Assembly: GCA_037903475.1 (NCBI GenBank)
Contig: JBAJFG010000047.1
Span: forward strand, 4,998,001-5,062,000
Length of the DNA stretch: 64,000 bases
Source of the DNA: Ancylostoma caninum
Taxonomy: Eukaryota; Nematoda; Chromadorea; Rhabditida; Ancylostomatidae
Direction of reading: 5' to 3'
Positions within the stretch are counted from its first letter, which is position 1, and the number at the start of each line of letters is the position of its first letter. A program made the position numbers and the translations under genes. Below, one piece after another: positions 36,974 through 47,201 of this stretch. The notes beneath the pieces are model-generated. The model was given only the letters and a program-made list of their open reading frames with translations, was not told where the DNA came from and did not search any database.

Positions 36974-38039
36974 CTGAAATTGCATGATTAAGTGTGGGCG
37001 TGGCTTCCACTTTAATGTCCACGTTTTCACACGCGAAAACTGGTCCCCGGCGGGTTTTCTGACTCAGACCTACGATACTTGTTGTTGGGATGATTTGTTA
37101 TACTTTCCTTTGAAAGTGTAGGAGTACTTTCGGATGAAATTGAAGTAGATCAGAATGTTTTCCTCGAAAAGCAAGGGACGCTTCTCTCGTACTGATTTCT
37201 GACCATGCAGGGATCAGTTCTCGTTTGGACATCTTGCTCAACAAGGCTTTCTGGCTCTGGTTTATTCGTGTGAAAAAGGTGAAAGAACACAAAAAAATTC
37301 TTACCATGATCTTTATGAGGATGGTAGTCACTGTATTTATAGTCGTGGTACTTATAATCTGAAAAATTGCATTATTAGCGATTTTTTTCTACCATCTGAC
37401 TCTGAAATAACCTAGCATTCAGTTTTTCGAGGTTTTCAAGCGGATTATTTGCAGCTCTTCATTGAGAAGAGACTGAGGACCAAGCAAGTAACAGGGATGC
37501 TTATTCATGCGAAAAAGGTGAATGAACACAAGAAAATTCCTTACCATGATCTTTGTGAGGATGGTAGTCGTATTTGTAGTCGTAGTACTTATAATCTGGA
37601 ATAATATAATGATTTAAAGTACTTATAATCTGAAAATTTGACACTATTAGCGATTTTTTTCTGTAATTGGCTCTAGAGTATCCTAGCGATTAGTTCTCTG
37701 ATTCAAAAATTAGCTGGATTTTGGAAGTTTGAAAAGGTTTGGAAATTCGAAGCGTCCCAAAATTTTGAAAATTCGGTATGATCGAAAACGTCGAAAGTTC
37801 GGACAACACAAAAGATTGCACGAAAACCCTTAAAACGTAATTCTTTAAGACGCAATTTTTCTTAGTTATATGAGATTTCCTGTGGTTGTGACATAATTCA
37901 ATTTTTGTACGTTGTAGCAAGCAGTAATTCTCGAGGACAGTCTGAATTAGTCAAAGAAAGGAGTAAGATTTTCTTTACCTGCTAAACAGCAGCTGATCAG
38001 GAAGAAAGTAAGGATTGTAGAGAATGAGGTAAGAGACAT
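36771..38039 (-). CDS. secreted His/Tyr-rich small peptide, 4 exons
   Basis: Minus-strand exons 38039-37979, 37595-37545, 37358-37305 and 36973-36771 all join in phase 1 and give 122 residues. Exon 1 encodes a signal peptide (MSLTSFSTILTFFLISCCLA). Exons 2 and 3 are near-identical duplicates reading DYKYYDYKYDYHPHKDH and DYKYHDYKYSDYHPHKDH. The last exon is a His/Tyr/Asp/Lys/Gly-rich stretch (HHKVDHHHKPHYYHQPYHYY and onward) ending in GGDHYDGYYQ. No cysteine remains after the signal region. Composition suggests a secreted surface, metal-binding or antimicrobial-type peptide, but I recognise no named family. A TATA box at 38085-38079 and an upstream block at 38202-38234 are shared with the Gly-rich gene at 42391-42735. 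A minus-strand AATAAA lies at 36637-36632. Confidence 0.85.
37305..37358 (-). CDS. His/Tyr peptide gene exon 3 (duplicate of exon 2)
   Basis: 54 nt, phase 1 at both ends, encoding DYKYHDYKYSDYHPHKDH. Its flanking introns also resemble those around exon 2 (GAAAAAGGTGAA..GAACACA), so exon plus intron were duplicated together. Confidence 0.85.
37545..37595 (-). CDS. His/Tyr peptide gene exon 2
   Basis: 51 nt, phase 1 at both ends, encoding a DYKYYDYKYDYHPHKDH unit. Symmetric phase makes it freely duplicable, and exon 3 is its copy. Confidence 0.85.
37979..38039 (-). CDS. His/Tyr peptide gene exon 1 (signal peptide)
   Basis: 61 nt, ATG to a phase-1 donor. Same length and phase as exon 1 of the Gly-rich paralog. 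Confidence 0.88.
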
Positions 38040-38078
38040 TGAGCTCGTGTTTGATGACTTCACTACTCAGTCGCTAGC

Positions 38079-38085
38079 TTTTATA
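38079..38085 (-). promoter_or_regulatory. TATA box of the His/Tyr peptide gene
   Basis: TATAAAA on the minus strand, about 45 bases before the ATG. The paralog at 42.7 kb has a TATAAAAG at the same distance, and the next bases (GCAGCATCGC in plus orientation) are shared. Confidence 0.75.
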
Positions 38086-38201
38086 CTAGGGCAGCATCGC
38101 GTATCTAGGTCAGAGCAAAAATCGAGCAACAATAGTGTTCCTCAGTTTTTCTCTTCATCAGACGCGAGTAATGAGGCAGTTCGACAGGCTTCCGGATTCC
38201 A

Positions 38202-38234
38202 CTGCTTCTGGAACAGTTTTATAAGGGTTATTCA
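38202..38234 (-). promoter_or_regulatory. conserved upstream promoter block (His/Tyr gene)
   Basis: In plus orientation, CTGCTTCTGG..GTTTTATAAGGGTTATTCA lies 163 bp before the ATG. The Gly-rich paralog has the same block with few changes 161 bp before its ATG (42896-42928). A further shared GCGCAG[CT]AAATGTG lies upstream of both. Confidence 0.7.
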
Positions 38235-39078
38235 CGATAGAACAACGATTGCTTTTGTGATTCGTTGTCAGCGCAGCAAATGTGTGCATAGCTTTGGCAG
38301 TCTGAGACATGCCTGATCTAACCAGCCTCTTTGATTCCCCCTAAGGGGAATTTCAAACTACTTTAACTATATCTATGTAGATTCTATTTTTCGTTTCGTG
38401 CACTATACTCATACGGAAACTAAAAAAAGTGGTCTAAGTTTCCTCCTGCACTCATCAGTAAGGTAGGGGGGGGGGGGAACTCATAGCTATTGTGGAAACT
38501 TATAGCTCACGTTCAACTGAATCTCGTACATAGCGGGCGCAGTTCACAACCATACCATAACTGTGATATTCAAAATACTTTTTATGTTCAGTTTATCTAT
38601 TATACGTTTAAATGAATATGAATAGGACATATGGACAGCAAACCTTATATTTTTCTTCAACTGACAATTGTCATGTTATTGCCTGGGTGTACTTGAAACC
38701 TTTACCGACAGGTACTGGGGTAGATTCGAGTCTAAAATGCTGCCGAAGACCCTAAATCTCTCTAAGTACGGTGTGAGTCGAAGGAGAAAGGAAATGAGAA
38801 GGTGAAAAAGTTTCAAAGGTAGTGCACTAGTAACATGTTTACATGGAACGCGCACTTTTGATTTAAATTCTGCAAAATAATCCTAATAAAGTTGAGTCTC
38901 CAAGATCGCATGTAAAAATTTCTGGAGAAATGTTTGCAATATGATCATGGATTTGCCTCATAATAAGTACTCAGTCGCCGAAGTCACCTTCAACCAGAAA
39001 AATTAAGCGTTGCTCAGCTATCAGGTGGATTGTGACAGTGTCATGGAAAGCGGTTTGTCGGGTTCATTGTTGACCGAG

Positions 39079-39237
39079 CCAAAGCGCCGCTTTGCGGCGC
39101 TTTGTCTCGTACCCGTGTGCCACGTTACTTTTGGACCATCTAATCTGAAAAAAAGAAATAATCCGAACCAAAGCGCCGCTTCGTGGCGCTTTGTCTCGAA
39201 CACGTGCGCCACGTTACTTTTGGACCATCTAATCTTG
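39079..39237. repeat. two tandem copies with GC-rich palindrome
   Basis: About 72 bp starting CCAAAGCGCCGC is repeated with an 89-bp offset (39079 and 39168). Each copy contains a perfect or near-perfect palindrome (AAAGCGCCGCTTTGCGGCGC and onward), followed by GCCACGTTACTTTTGGACCA. Confidence 0.85.
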
Positions 39238-40845
39238 AGAAAATCACTGTCATCCGCGAAACTTCTATCATGTTCAGAATATGAGGCGCTTCTACATTGT
39301 CCATTGTATGACTAACAACACAGATCCTCACGCATTCAAATCGTTATCATTCGTGGGAGCGCTGAAAGTCCAAATCTTTCTTGTTCTCTCACAAAAACTT
39401 TAACGGGAAAAAACTGCGTAAACGTTCCATTTCTATTTCGTGAACACATACTATTAAGTTCATAGAGTGGACGATTTGTTCCCCTGCCCGCTAAATTCCA
39501 ATTGCTCCTACCACTTAACGCTTAAGAAGAAATGCAGCAAAAATTTCCGTTCAACTCTTGTGTATTTGTATGATTCACGGCTCTGATTGCGAAATCAGAC
39601 CCGCTTCATCTATGCTTCTTCCTGCTTTAAATATCCGAAATATTTCGTTTTCATTGGAAATTAGATGTCTTAATTGGAAATTTCCACGTTGTCACATGCA
39701 TATACCAGGGAGGGGTCTGCACCTCATATAGAGTAAGATTCTCGCACCCGTCTACATCACTCGGAAAAGGGTAAAAGGCTTGGCATGAGAGCCGAGAGGA
39801 TCGAGCGCCCTTATGTCAGTTACAACTAGCAACAGTGCTCGTCCAACAGGCAACTATTTTGAAAACGTATGCTGAAGAAGTGCTTTCACAAGTAATCTTT
39901 AACGCGCGAAAACATCAGTTTCTTTTTTACTCCACCCCCCCCCCTCTGTATTAGCATCTGTACATCTCTCAGTAGCTCCAATAATTAGTGAAGTAAAGTG
40001 TAAGTGAACCACATTGAGCGCTCTCAGTATAAAGTTTAGCTCGAGCTTATATACTCCATTTTCCCCTGTCATAAAACGTGGGCTTCTTGTTGAACTATTT
40101 CTTCAGTTGCTCTGCCGTGCAGGTTATAAAAAATGCTTTTTATTGCCGACGTCTCAGCAAAACGCCGCTATCAAGGCCTGAACCTGGGTCAGTTTTTGCG
40201 TAATCGCGATCTATACCATCGAACACCTCTTCTGAAAGGTGCATTCGACTCATCCCGAACAGCTAACGGTAAACATTAGACGTGGGAGACGAACTCTCCA
40301 AATATGCCACGGAGAGGCGGAGAATGTACCCGCACCACAACTCGAGACTGTCGCCAGTGGATGAGTGAGCATTGTTCAGCTCGAACTATCTGGGACAATC
40401 TTATAGCTCGCATAATGGTAGGAACGGCATAAAGTCACTGGTAATCGATATGTGGTCGTTTCTGTTGTTCATTTTCGGATTCCTTGCTGAAATCCAGAAT
40501 GCCTCGAAAGCTTCCCTTGCCGAGATTTCTGGTTCGTGGGCCAGAATGTTGCATGCTACCTCGTAATCGTTACCATCCTGGTCGTCGTGGTCAGTGTTTC
40601 CCGAGTGGTTTAACCGGACTTTCCCGCCTTTTCCTAGCTAGCTGTTTTCGTAAATTTTTTAAATTTTTTTTATTCGTAAATGGAGCAGTCGATCGGTCTC
40701 ACCGATATAGAAGGCATGAGAAATACTTCCCAGACCATTTAGATTATTATTATTTCATATTATACAATATTTAGATCCAAACATTAGACCGCAAAATCAC
40801 CGAGCTCTACCTCACAGATGGCATGATGCACTACGCAGAATGAAT

Positions 40846-41259
40846 TCATTTCTCAGTGCAAACGGCTAAATCATGTCTGGATGATGACCTGTAAAGCTGT
40901 AGGTCTGAGTTCATTTCGCATGCCATTCGAGCGCGCAGGCACGGCAGAATGCCTTCAAAGACCATTGCACCTCCATCTCCAAAATCGCGAACATTGAAGT
41001 TGGCGGGATCCTTACTGAGATCTCGCCAGAGATACCTAATGCTGGCAAAACCATTCGAGTTGAGTTGGCTTTCATCAGAAAACCTCGGTTCACTCCGCAG
41101 GGTAGCAGACGATGCAACCATTCCTAACTGGGCAACATCGACAACGCCACATTTACCAGCAAGACACTGCTGCGACCCACTTGAGCCATTGAACGATGGA
41201 GCAATTGAGGTCGCGTAACATCGAAATCCTGCCTTGTCCAGCATGTATTTCTGATGCAA
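40846..41259 (-). pseudogene. decayed Tc1-type transposase fragment
   Basis: The minus-strand reading contains FSDESQLNSNGFASIRYLWR and then DLSKDPANFNVRDFGDGGAM, which matches the catalytic-core region of Tc1/Tc3 transposases (F-S-D-E-K-x-F, Y-W-R-D-L, F-G-G-G-x-V-M-V-W). A matching terminal repeat (CAGTGCGTTTCGTAAGTATA on the minus strand) lies upstream at 41701-41682. The other terminus and the C-terminal catalytic part are not found. It is probably related to the 26516-28079 element, whose end is nearly the same. Confidence 0.8.
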
Positions 41260-41681
41260 ACCTAATGTAGAACCTCTAAAGCATTGTTTTCAGGTGGATT
41301 TATGAAAACAACCTGTACTTAGAGGTGTTGATTGCTTGAAACGAGCAATCCTGTAAGCTTGGCAAGATATTAGCCCCATTACGCTAAGAAATTTCATTTG
41401 CAGTGCGCCTCAATGACATTTTGAGATTGCCAACAAACGTGGAGGAAGTGTGAATTGTAAAATTTTCGTGTGTTTCAATTTTTCCCAAAAAAATTGTTGG
41501 ATTCCGTGAAGTGATCTTATAATTATGAAACGGTATGAAATGTGAAAAAAATATAAAAACTGCAGGTACAGGAACGAAATTTTGGCTACAAAGGTTTCTC
41601 AGGGTGGGGAATCTGTCACATATGGCAGAAACTTCCCCTGAGTGCTGCTTCTCTGGAGAACCCAAAATTCGGGGATAATCG

Positions 41682-41701
41682 TATACTTACGAAACGCACT
41701 G
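41682..41701 (-). mobile_element. terminal repeat of a Tc1-type element
   Basis: CAGTGCGTTTCGTAAGTATA on the minus strand, next to TA, differs by one base from the end of the 26516-28079 element over this core. It marks the left end of the relic that carries the transposase fragment. Confidence 0.75.
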
Positions 41702-42390
41702 TATGTGTGTCGGGTTCAAGTTTTGCCTGTTACTGCGGCTCGGTATGCGGAGGTGATAAGCTACTTTTTAGCCAAGATTTTCGACTGCTTCATCGATTAC
41801 ATCGGTTTAATTGATTTTTTTATTACTTCTGCTTTGCGACCGGTGAATGATACGTCTACGGAGTTCTCCAACAAGCTGATAGCAAGTGAGAGGTATCAAA
41901 TATAATAGTTTCTGGCCTAAACCAGTTCCAGATTTGAAATTTTACTGTGGACAGGTGTACAGTGTCGGTTACTCTTGCATTACAGAATTTTACCCGTTTT
42001 TGCCGCTCCGCACCATTTACGCGACATGGTAGACCATTTGAGTGCCTTTGCTTTTCGGGCGTTGCAGGTGTTGATGTTTTTTAATTTCGAAGAACTCTCC
42101 AGTGTGAGATTTTTGCCCGTTCAACCTATTTTTGACGATTTTTCCGCCATAATTCGTTCCGCCTTTGTTTTTCTTGCTTGACCACTGACCTATTGGTGGC
42201 TGCTGTGCTGTTGTCGCCAGATCTTGAGCATGCACGACACAATTAATCACACAATTCATTATGGGAAGAAAGATAGCTAGGAGTAGAGAATAGATGCACT
42301 TATACCAACACGGTGAAAAAATGCTCTAGTTTGTTAAAAATTTCCCAACTTTTCGAAGCCTTTCAACGAGGGCTTATTTTGTTGGTATCA

Positions 42391-42545
42391 TTATCCGTAC
42401 TTGGAATGGCCACTATTGCCCCCGTTTCCTCCTTTCTTGTGCGAGCTATAGCCGCCGGAACCGCCGTTCTTCTCATGTCCACCGCCGCCCTGGCTGCGTT
42501 GTTTCTGTCCTCCCCCCATACCACCACTTTTCTTCTTCATGGGAG
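42391..42545 (-). CDS. Gly/Lys peptide gene exon 2 (last)
   Basis: 155 nt from TTTCAG to TAA. It encodes the whole mature peptide; GGG-, KKK- and SGH-type low-complexity runs dominate. Confidence 0.83.
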
Positions 42546-42735
42546 CTGAAATTGCATGGTTAAATATGGATATCTCTTCGAATGCGAGAACTGGTCTCCC
42601 AGTGGGTTTTCCCCACTGTAGTGTTGCCATTTTCAGAGTAGAAGGCAATTTTCTAAAGAAATTCGGTTTCTTACCTGCCATGCAGTGGGTGATTAAGAGG
42701 AGGCTGAAGATTAGAGCGAGTGTTGTGGGAGACAT
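42391..42735 (-). CDS. secreted Gly/Lys-rich small peptide, 2 exons
   Basis: Minus-strand exons 42735-42675 (61 nt, phase 1) and 42545-42391 give 71 residues. Exon 1 is a signal peptide (MSPTTLALIFSLLLITHCMA). The mature part begins APMKKKSGGMGGGQKQRSQG and ends GGNGGNSGHSKYG, so it is cationic, cysteine-free and rich in Gly, Lys, Ser and His. This composition is seen in nematode Gly-rich antimicrobial or cuticle-associated peptides, but the family is not identified. Exon 1 length and phase, TATA position, upstream block and the intron 3' end (CTGAAATTGCATGxTTAA in plus) are shared with the His/Tyr gene, so the two are paralogs. The intron holds a GCGAGAACTGGTCTCC motif 38 bases from the acceptor. 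Confidence 0.82.
   Translation of the reverse strand: MSPTTLALIFSLLLITHCMAGKKPNFFRKLPSTLKMATLQWGKPTGRPVLAFEEISIFNHAISAPMKKKSGGMGGGQKQRSQGGGGHEKNGGSGGYSSHKKGGNGGNSGHSKYG
42675..42735 (-). CDS. Gly/Lys peptide gene exon 1 (signal peptide)
   Basis: 61 nt with a GTAAGAA donor in phase 1; hydrophobic core LALIFSLLLI and cleavage near CMA-A. Confidence 0.85.
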
Positions 42736-42772
42736 GGAGCTCAAACTCTGACTTCTCCAGCTCAGCATTTCG

Positions 42773-42780
42773 CTTTTATA
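42773..42780 (-). promoter_or_regulatory. TATA box of the Gly/Lys peptide gene
   Basis: TATAAAAG on the minus strand, 45 bases before the ATG, at the same place as in the His/Tyr paralog. Confidence 0.75.
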
Positions 42781-42895
42781 CTGCAGCAGCATCGCATTTC
42801 CAGGTATATGCAAAAATTCATTAACAATGATTTTAGTGGGTTTTCCCGGTGTGAGACATGATTATGCAGGCAATTGGGCTGGTTCCGTGCTTTCG

Positions 42896-42928
42896 CTGCT
42901 TCTGGTAGGGTTTTATAAGGGTAATTCA
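42896..42928 (-). promoter_or_regulatory. conserved upstream promoter block (Gly/Lys gene)
   Basis: In plus orientation, CTGCTTCTGG..GTTTTATAAGGGTAATTCA matches 38202-38234 almost base for base and sits at the same distance from the ATG, suggesting shared regulation. Confidence 0.7.
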
Positions 42929-43356
42929 GGTTGGAATTGGTTGTACGACTTGTTGATGGCGCAGTAAATGTGACCTGTTATTCGCTTGCCTCAGCTCGTT
43001 GAAGCGATGTTTTCTGGGATCTGTCGAGGACCCGCATAAGCCTCTCGTAAAGCTCTCAAATTCATATTCGAGGCTTAACTTCAGTGCATCATTGATTTGC
43101 AGCATGGATTCCTTCCCGAGGCTGCAAACTATGTATGCGAACAGAGCGAGACTCTAGTTCTAGCTCATCCTAAGAATGAGGATTTGGGACTTCTCGTTCA
43201 AAATTTTGTCAAAATGGATGTCTGGCCCATATCCCCTCAGTTCCTGCGAAAAAGGAATGGTGTATGTTGGAGAACCTGCTTTAACTTGGGTTTTCCTGAT
43301 TTTCCCGGATTTGAATTTTTTCCGGAGCGCTGAATAAACCGACAAATGAATAAATA

Positions 43357-43903
43357 CAGGGGGGGCCATAAGTTATTGTACAACGTTTGCTCATTTATTT
43401 CTCCACCAGCAACACATGGATTATCCTGCTCTTTTCGCTGCCGAATAGAGCAGGGATCAAAGTATCTTACAGTTAAAACCCGGTTTCCCGGGAGAGTTTT
43501 GCTTTGGAGCAGTTGGACTTAGAACAGGTTTTTGAAAAAAGCGGGTTGATGTGGAAATTTTTTACGAAAAATCCACCAAATCTCTAAAGTGGGGTGTACT
43601 GCTTAGATGCATCTTAAAGAGCAAAGAATGCTCTTTCTAAAAATATCAAACTGTTTTTGTGGCTGTTTTGCTCGGAAATTGCGGGCAGAGTTAGTGCATT
43701 TTGCGGCACCGAAAGTCTGCAATGAATGTTTCCGATAAACTTTTTTCGTTATCTTGGAAGTATCCAGGAGGTTTTTGTGATCAAAAGATAGAGCAAATCC
43801 AGCTCTATTAAACAGTGCCTAGTGCGGCAAAAAATATTTTACTACTGCGGAGAAATGGGCCAGCAAACGTTGTAAAATAACTTATGCCCCCCCCCCCCCC
43901 CTG
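43357..43903. mobile_element. Tc1/mariner-type MITE, 547 bp
   Basis: CAGGGGGGGCCATAAGTTAT at 43357 is matched by the complement ending at 43903 (ATAACTTATG then a long C run, then CTG), and complementarity continues through AACGTTTGCT. TA flanks both ends. No coding capacity. Confidence 0.85.
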
Positions 43904-44740
43904 TATATAGATGAATGAATAAATATGTAAATCAACAGATTAACAAATAATTTCGCTCCCAATCAAAGACATATTGTCTAGTTTCCTCTTTTTTATCACT
44001 TTTTTTGAACTAATTCCTCGTGCACATTCCTTTTAGTGAAGGGTAATGTAGACAAGCAATGTAGACGATTTACCACCTCAAACGTGGGTAATTAAGCCCC
44101 TAATAGGAAGCAAAGCAACGAGACACAAAAATCATAAAATAAAAACAAAAGAAAACAGAAAAACTGAGTTTGCGGTAGAGGCACCTATTTATACAGCGGT
44201 AATGTAAAGTGCGTCGGCATCCGATGAAGAGCAAGATATCCTCGATCTTCTCACAAAAAACTCAGCTGATCAAGTTGAAATCATCATAGAGATCGTGACG
44301 CCATTGGAATCGATCTCCATAGGTAATTTTAATTTTTTAAATTTTTGGAAGTTTCATTTATCAAGTCAGAAGAAGCGGCGGTGCTGTGCAACCCACACGT
44401 GAACATGATGAAATTGACGACATGCATACGCTTTTTTATTTTTGTTCTCCATTACTTGGAAAAAATGAAGTTCTTGATGGTCCTCAATTGCTTTCCGAAA
44501 TGAGATTCTCTAAAGTTTGGATTTTTTTTCTGCTGAATATACAAATTTTCATGTGAGCCTCCCCTGGATGAGAAAGTGTTGCGAATATTCTTGACTTTGA
44601 TGCTACTTGGATTTTAATGGTCTTGTTCTGAAACCTTGCGTCTCATAACTGTATGTCCATCTTTTTTACGGATGGGGGAGCTATAATGACAGCCGAACAG
44701 ATTGTAGTTGAAGCACAATCCAAAACTACTACGGAATACA

Positions 44741-45985
44741 GGGTGGCCGAAAAATTGGGCGTCACTAAATGGTCTTTTTCTTTTACTAGTCGTAATTATT
44801 TCGTCTTTCTTATTGCATCAGCTGCTCAACCACATGAAAAATTAGTTTTACGAAAAATTTTAAAAGTTGCCCATTTTGGCTTTGATACAAGCCTTCAAAC
44901 TTGTCTTGCCGCAACTCACTGTGCGCCGTAGCTAGCCTTCACCAATTCCTTACCGGGATTGTCTAAGTTCGCGTCATTGTTGTCAATGTTGTGGTATTTT
45001 TGTTCTCCAGTTTCCCTTCAATGGAACCTCACATGAATAGATCCAAGCTATTCAAATCTAAAGTGCAAAAACCATTGATTCTCCTGAAGGAATCCAGGGT
45101 TGGCATCCTCCATTTAGGCAATGGTGATTTTGACCCCTTTATTTAGAGAATCGCTCAGGCTGAAGAATCATGTTGGCGTTTTCTGAGTCCATGGGACGAG
45201 AACTTTTCTATCAATCTCCTCTTGTTAGAGACAGGAGCCAATTTTATCGTTTTAGCTTGAGAAAACCACTGTTGTCTTTGCATTCGTGGTAACTTCCCTT
45301 CAAACTACCACACCTCTAGGGAACAACAATTTGTGACAAATCTCTCTTATGAGGAGTATCGCCTATCTGTATTGTTATATTTGCTGTCGTTTAGGGGGCC
45401 GAGGACAACTTTGGAAGGAAAAATTTCCCCATCGCTCTAGGGCACACCTTCGATGCGGTGCACCTAAGGTCACCGTATGCAATTCTCGAGCCTGTCAGGT
45501 ATAGCGACAACGCTTAGACTTTGCCCCTTTGAAAGGCAACGGAAACGAGGTCCCTACTATTCACATGATAATCATTTGAACGGTAACGTGTAATTCCCAA
45601 AATTTCGGCCGTCTTGTTCGAACTCACCCTACCATTTCAACTGATTTTCTTTTTAATGAACGCAAGAACCCTCCTTGTGTCGACCAGTTGAGGACGGCCC
45701 GTTTTCTTTGGATGATAACATTCCCTCTTGCCTTCATAGTTTGGTGATCTCTGCGCTATTTGGAGGGGAGCTATTTAAGTTTCCTTGTTGTTGCTGTAGT
45801 GAAGTCTCCAGACTGACAATGTGTTCGCGGTTTTCACACTTCAAGCACTCCAAGCAACCGAGTGAATTATAGGTCTAAAGAGAGAAGACTGTATGATGTT
45901 TCAAAAGATGTGCAAAATAAGGGCGAAAGCTTACAAATAAAAAACTAAAGCGCCAAATTAGGCGCCCATGCTTTTCGGCCACCCT
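44741..45985. mobile_element. TIR element, about 1.25 kb, probable Tc1/mariner relic
   Basis: AGGGTGGCCGAAAAATTGGG near 44741 is matched by CATGCTTTTCGGCCACCCT ending near 45985. TA lies just outside both ends within a base or so. The terminal repeats are imperfect, and no transposase is readable inside. Confidence 0.6.
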
Positions 45986-46194
45986 AAGTTTCCGTGTTGA
46001 TAAAAATTTTGCACAGGGTGGAGTTGTGTCTTTCACGAATCTGCTCCAAACTCGGGTAATTAAACCGATGAAACCCATCTATTTCGTGCTTTGGGGCGAA
46101 ATTGAAAGATTTGCTCGAAAAATAAAAAAATTGGCTGAAAACAGTGGGAAACCGTGAGTAGGCTTAGGAATCGGTTTCAGAGGGTACTGGGGGG

Positions 46195-46477
46195 CAGTGG
46201 CGGACGCAGGGGGGGGGTGGCGGGGGGGGCGCCCCCCCCCCCCGAGAATGGGTCGCCAAATTTTCGAAATTACTTTACAATACAAATAAAAATCTTGTGT
46301 TAGTTTATTTTTAATTGTTTATTTTTATTATTATTTTTAATATATTTTTTATTTATTGTTTATTATTATAATTAATATTATTATTAATTTTATTTTCCGT
46401 CTGGGTCCCCAAAACGGCGGAGACCCCACTTTTCTTCCCACGCCCCCCCTCCCGCCCACTTTCTGCGTCCGCCACTG
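46195..46477. mobile_element. hAT-type MITE, second complete copy
   Basis: Reverse-orientation copy of the 10373-10653 element, 283 bp, with ends CAGTGGCGGACGCAG and GCGTCCGCCACTG. It is flanked by the 8-bp duplication CTGGGGGG (46187-46194 and 46478-46485). The AT-rich core is nearly identical between the copies, which implies recent movement. Confidence 0.92.
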
Positions 46478-46929
46478 CTGGGGGGATATTTACTTTCTTG
46501 TTTAAAATCATGTTCTACTTTCATCAACCTTTTAGATTCTTCCGTTCTGTGCACTTTGAAAAGTTGCGGTTATACCTACATATTTCCCCACGAAGGTAAA
46601 AAAATACTCAAAGAAGGGAATACCGTCGTAGTACCGGGTCGAAGAGGAAATTGCCGAAATCCTAATTTCTTACGATTTTGCAGTTACCACATCATTGGAT
46701 CCTCGCCGAATTTTTTTCCGGAAGTTCGTTGCAAAAGTCTGCAAACGAGCTTGTACTTAGTAATTGCATTCTACCATTTTTTCTAATTATGCGCGCTGCA
46801 CATAACTGAGTGATTTCAGGATTCTGCTCGTTATTCATGAGAGAATCAATATCTCCTTACCTCTTCTACTTTTCTTTTCAGGTGTTGCATCTACTACTAG
46901 GCGTAGCTTGCTTGTGTATACCCATATAG

Positions 46930-47201
46930 CAGTGACGGACGCAGAATTGCCAGTCAAAGCAGGGGTGAAGAAAAACTGGGGTCTTAGCTATTTTGTGGAC
47001 CCGGATAGGACAATGAAATTACGAAAACACTAATTCCAACAATGAATGATTAAAAATCTCAATGAATAGTATTAAAAGTGAGCAATTCAAATAAGCTAAC
47101 ACAGAGTTTTTAAACACTTCATGGAATACTTTTGAGAAATTGGGCCAACTACCTTCAAGAGCGCGTCATCTACACCCTCCAACCCCTTCGCAACGTCACT
47201 G
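46930..47201. mobile_element. diverged hAT-type MITE
   Basis: Starts CAGTGACGGACGCAG and ends AACGTCACTG. It shares the order of internal landmarks (GGGGTCTTAGC..TTTTGTGGACCCGGA) with the intact family members. The flanking 8-mers are no longer clearly duplicated. Confidence 0.7.

Larger units (their letters stand above)
38300..42390. other. intergenic region with transposon relics
   Basis: No cellular gene recognised. It contains a 12-base G tract (38466-38477), a tandem repeat with GC-rich palindromes (39079-39237) and a decayed Tc1-type transposase with one terminal repeat (40846-41701). Confidence 0.6.
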
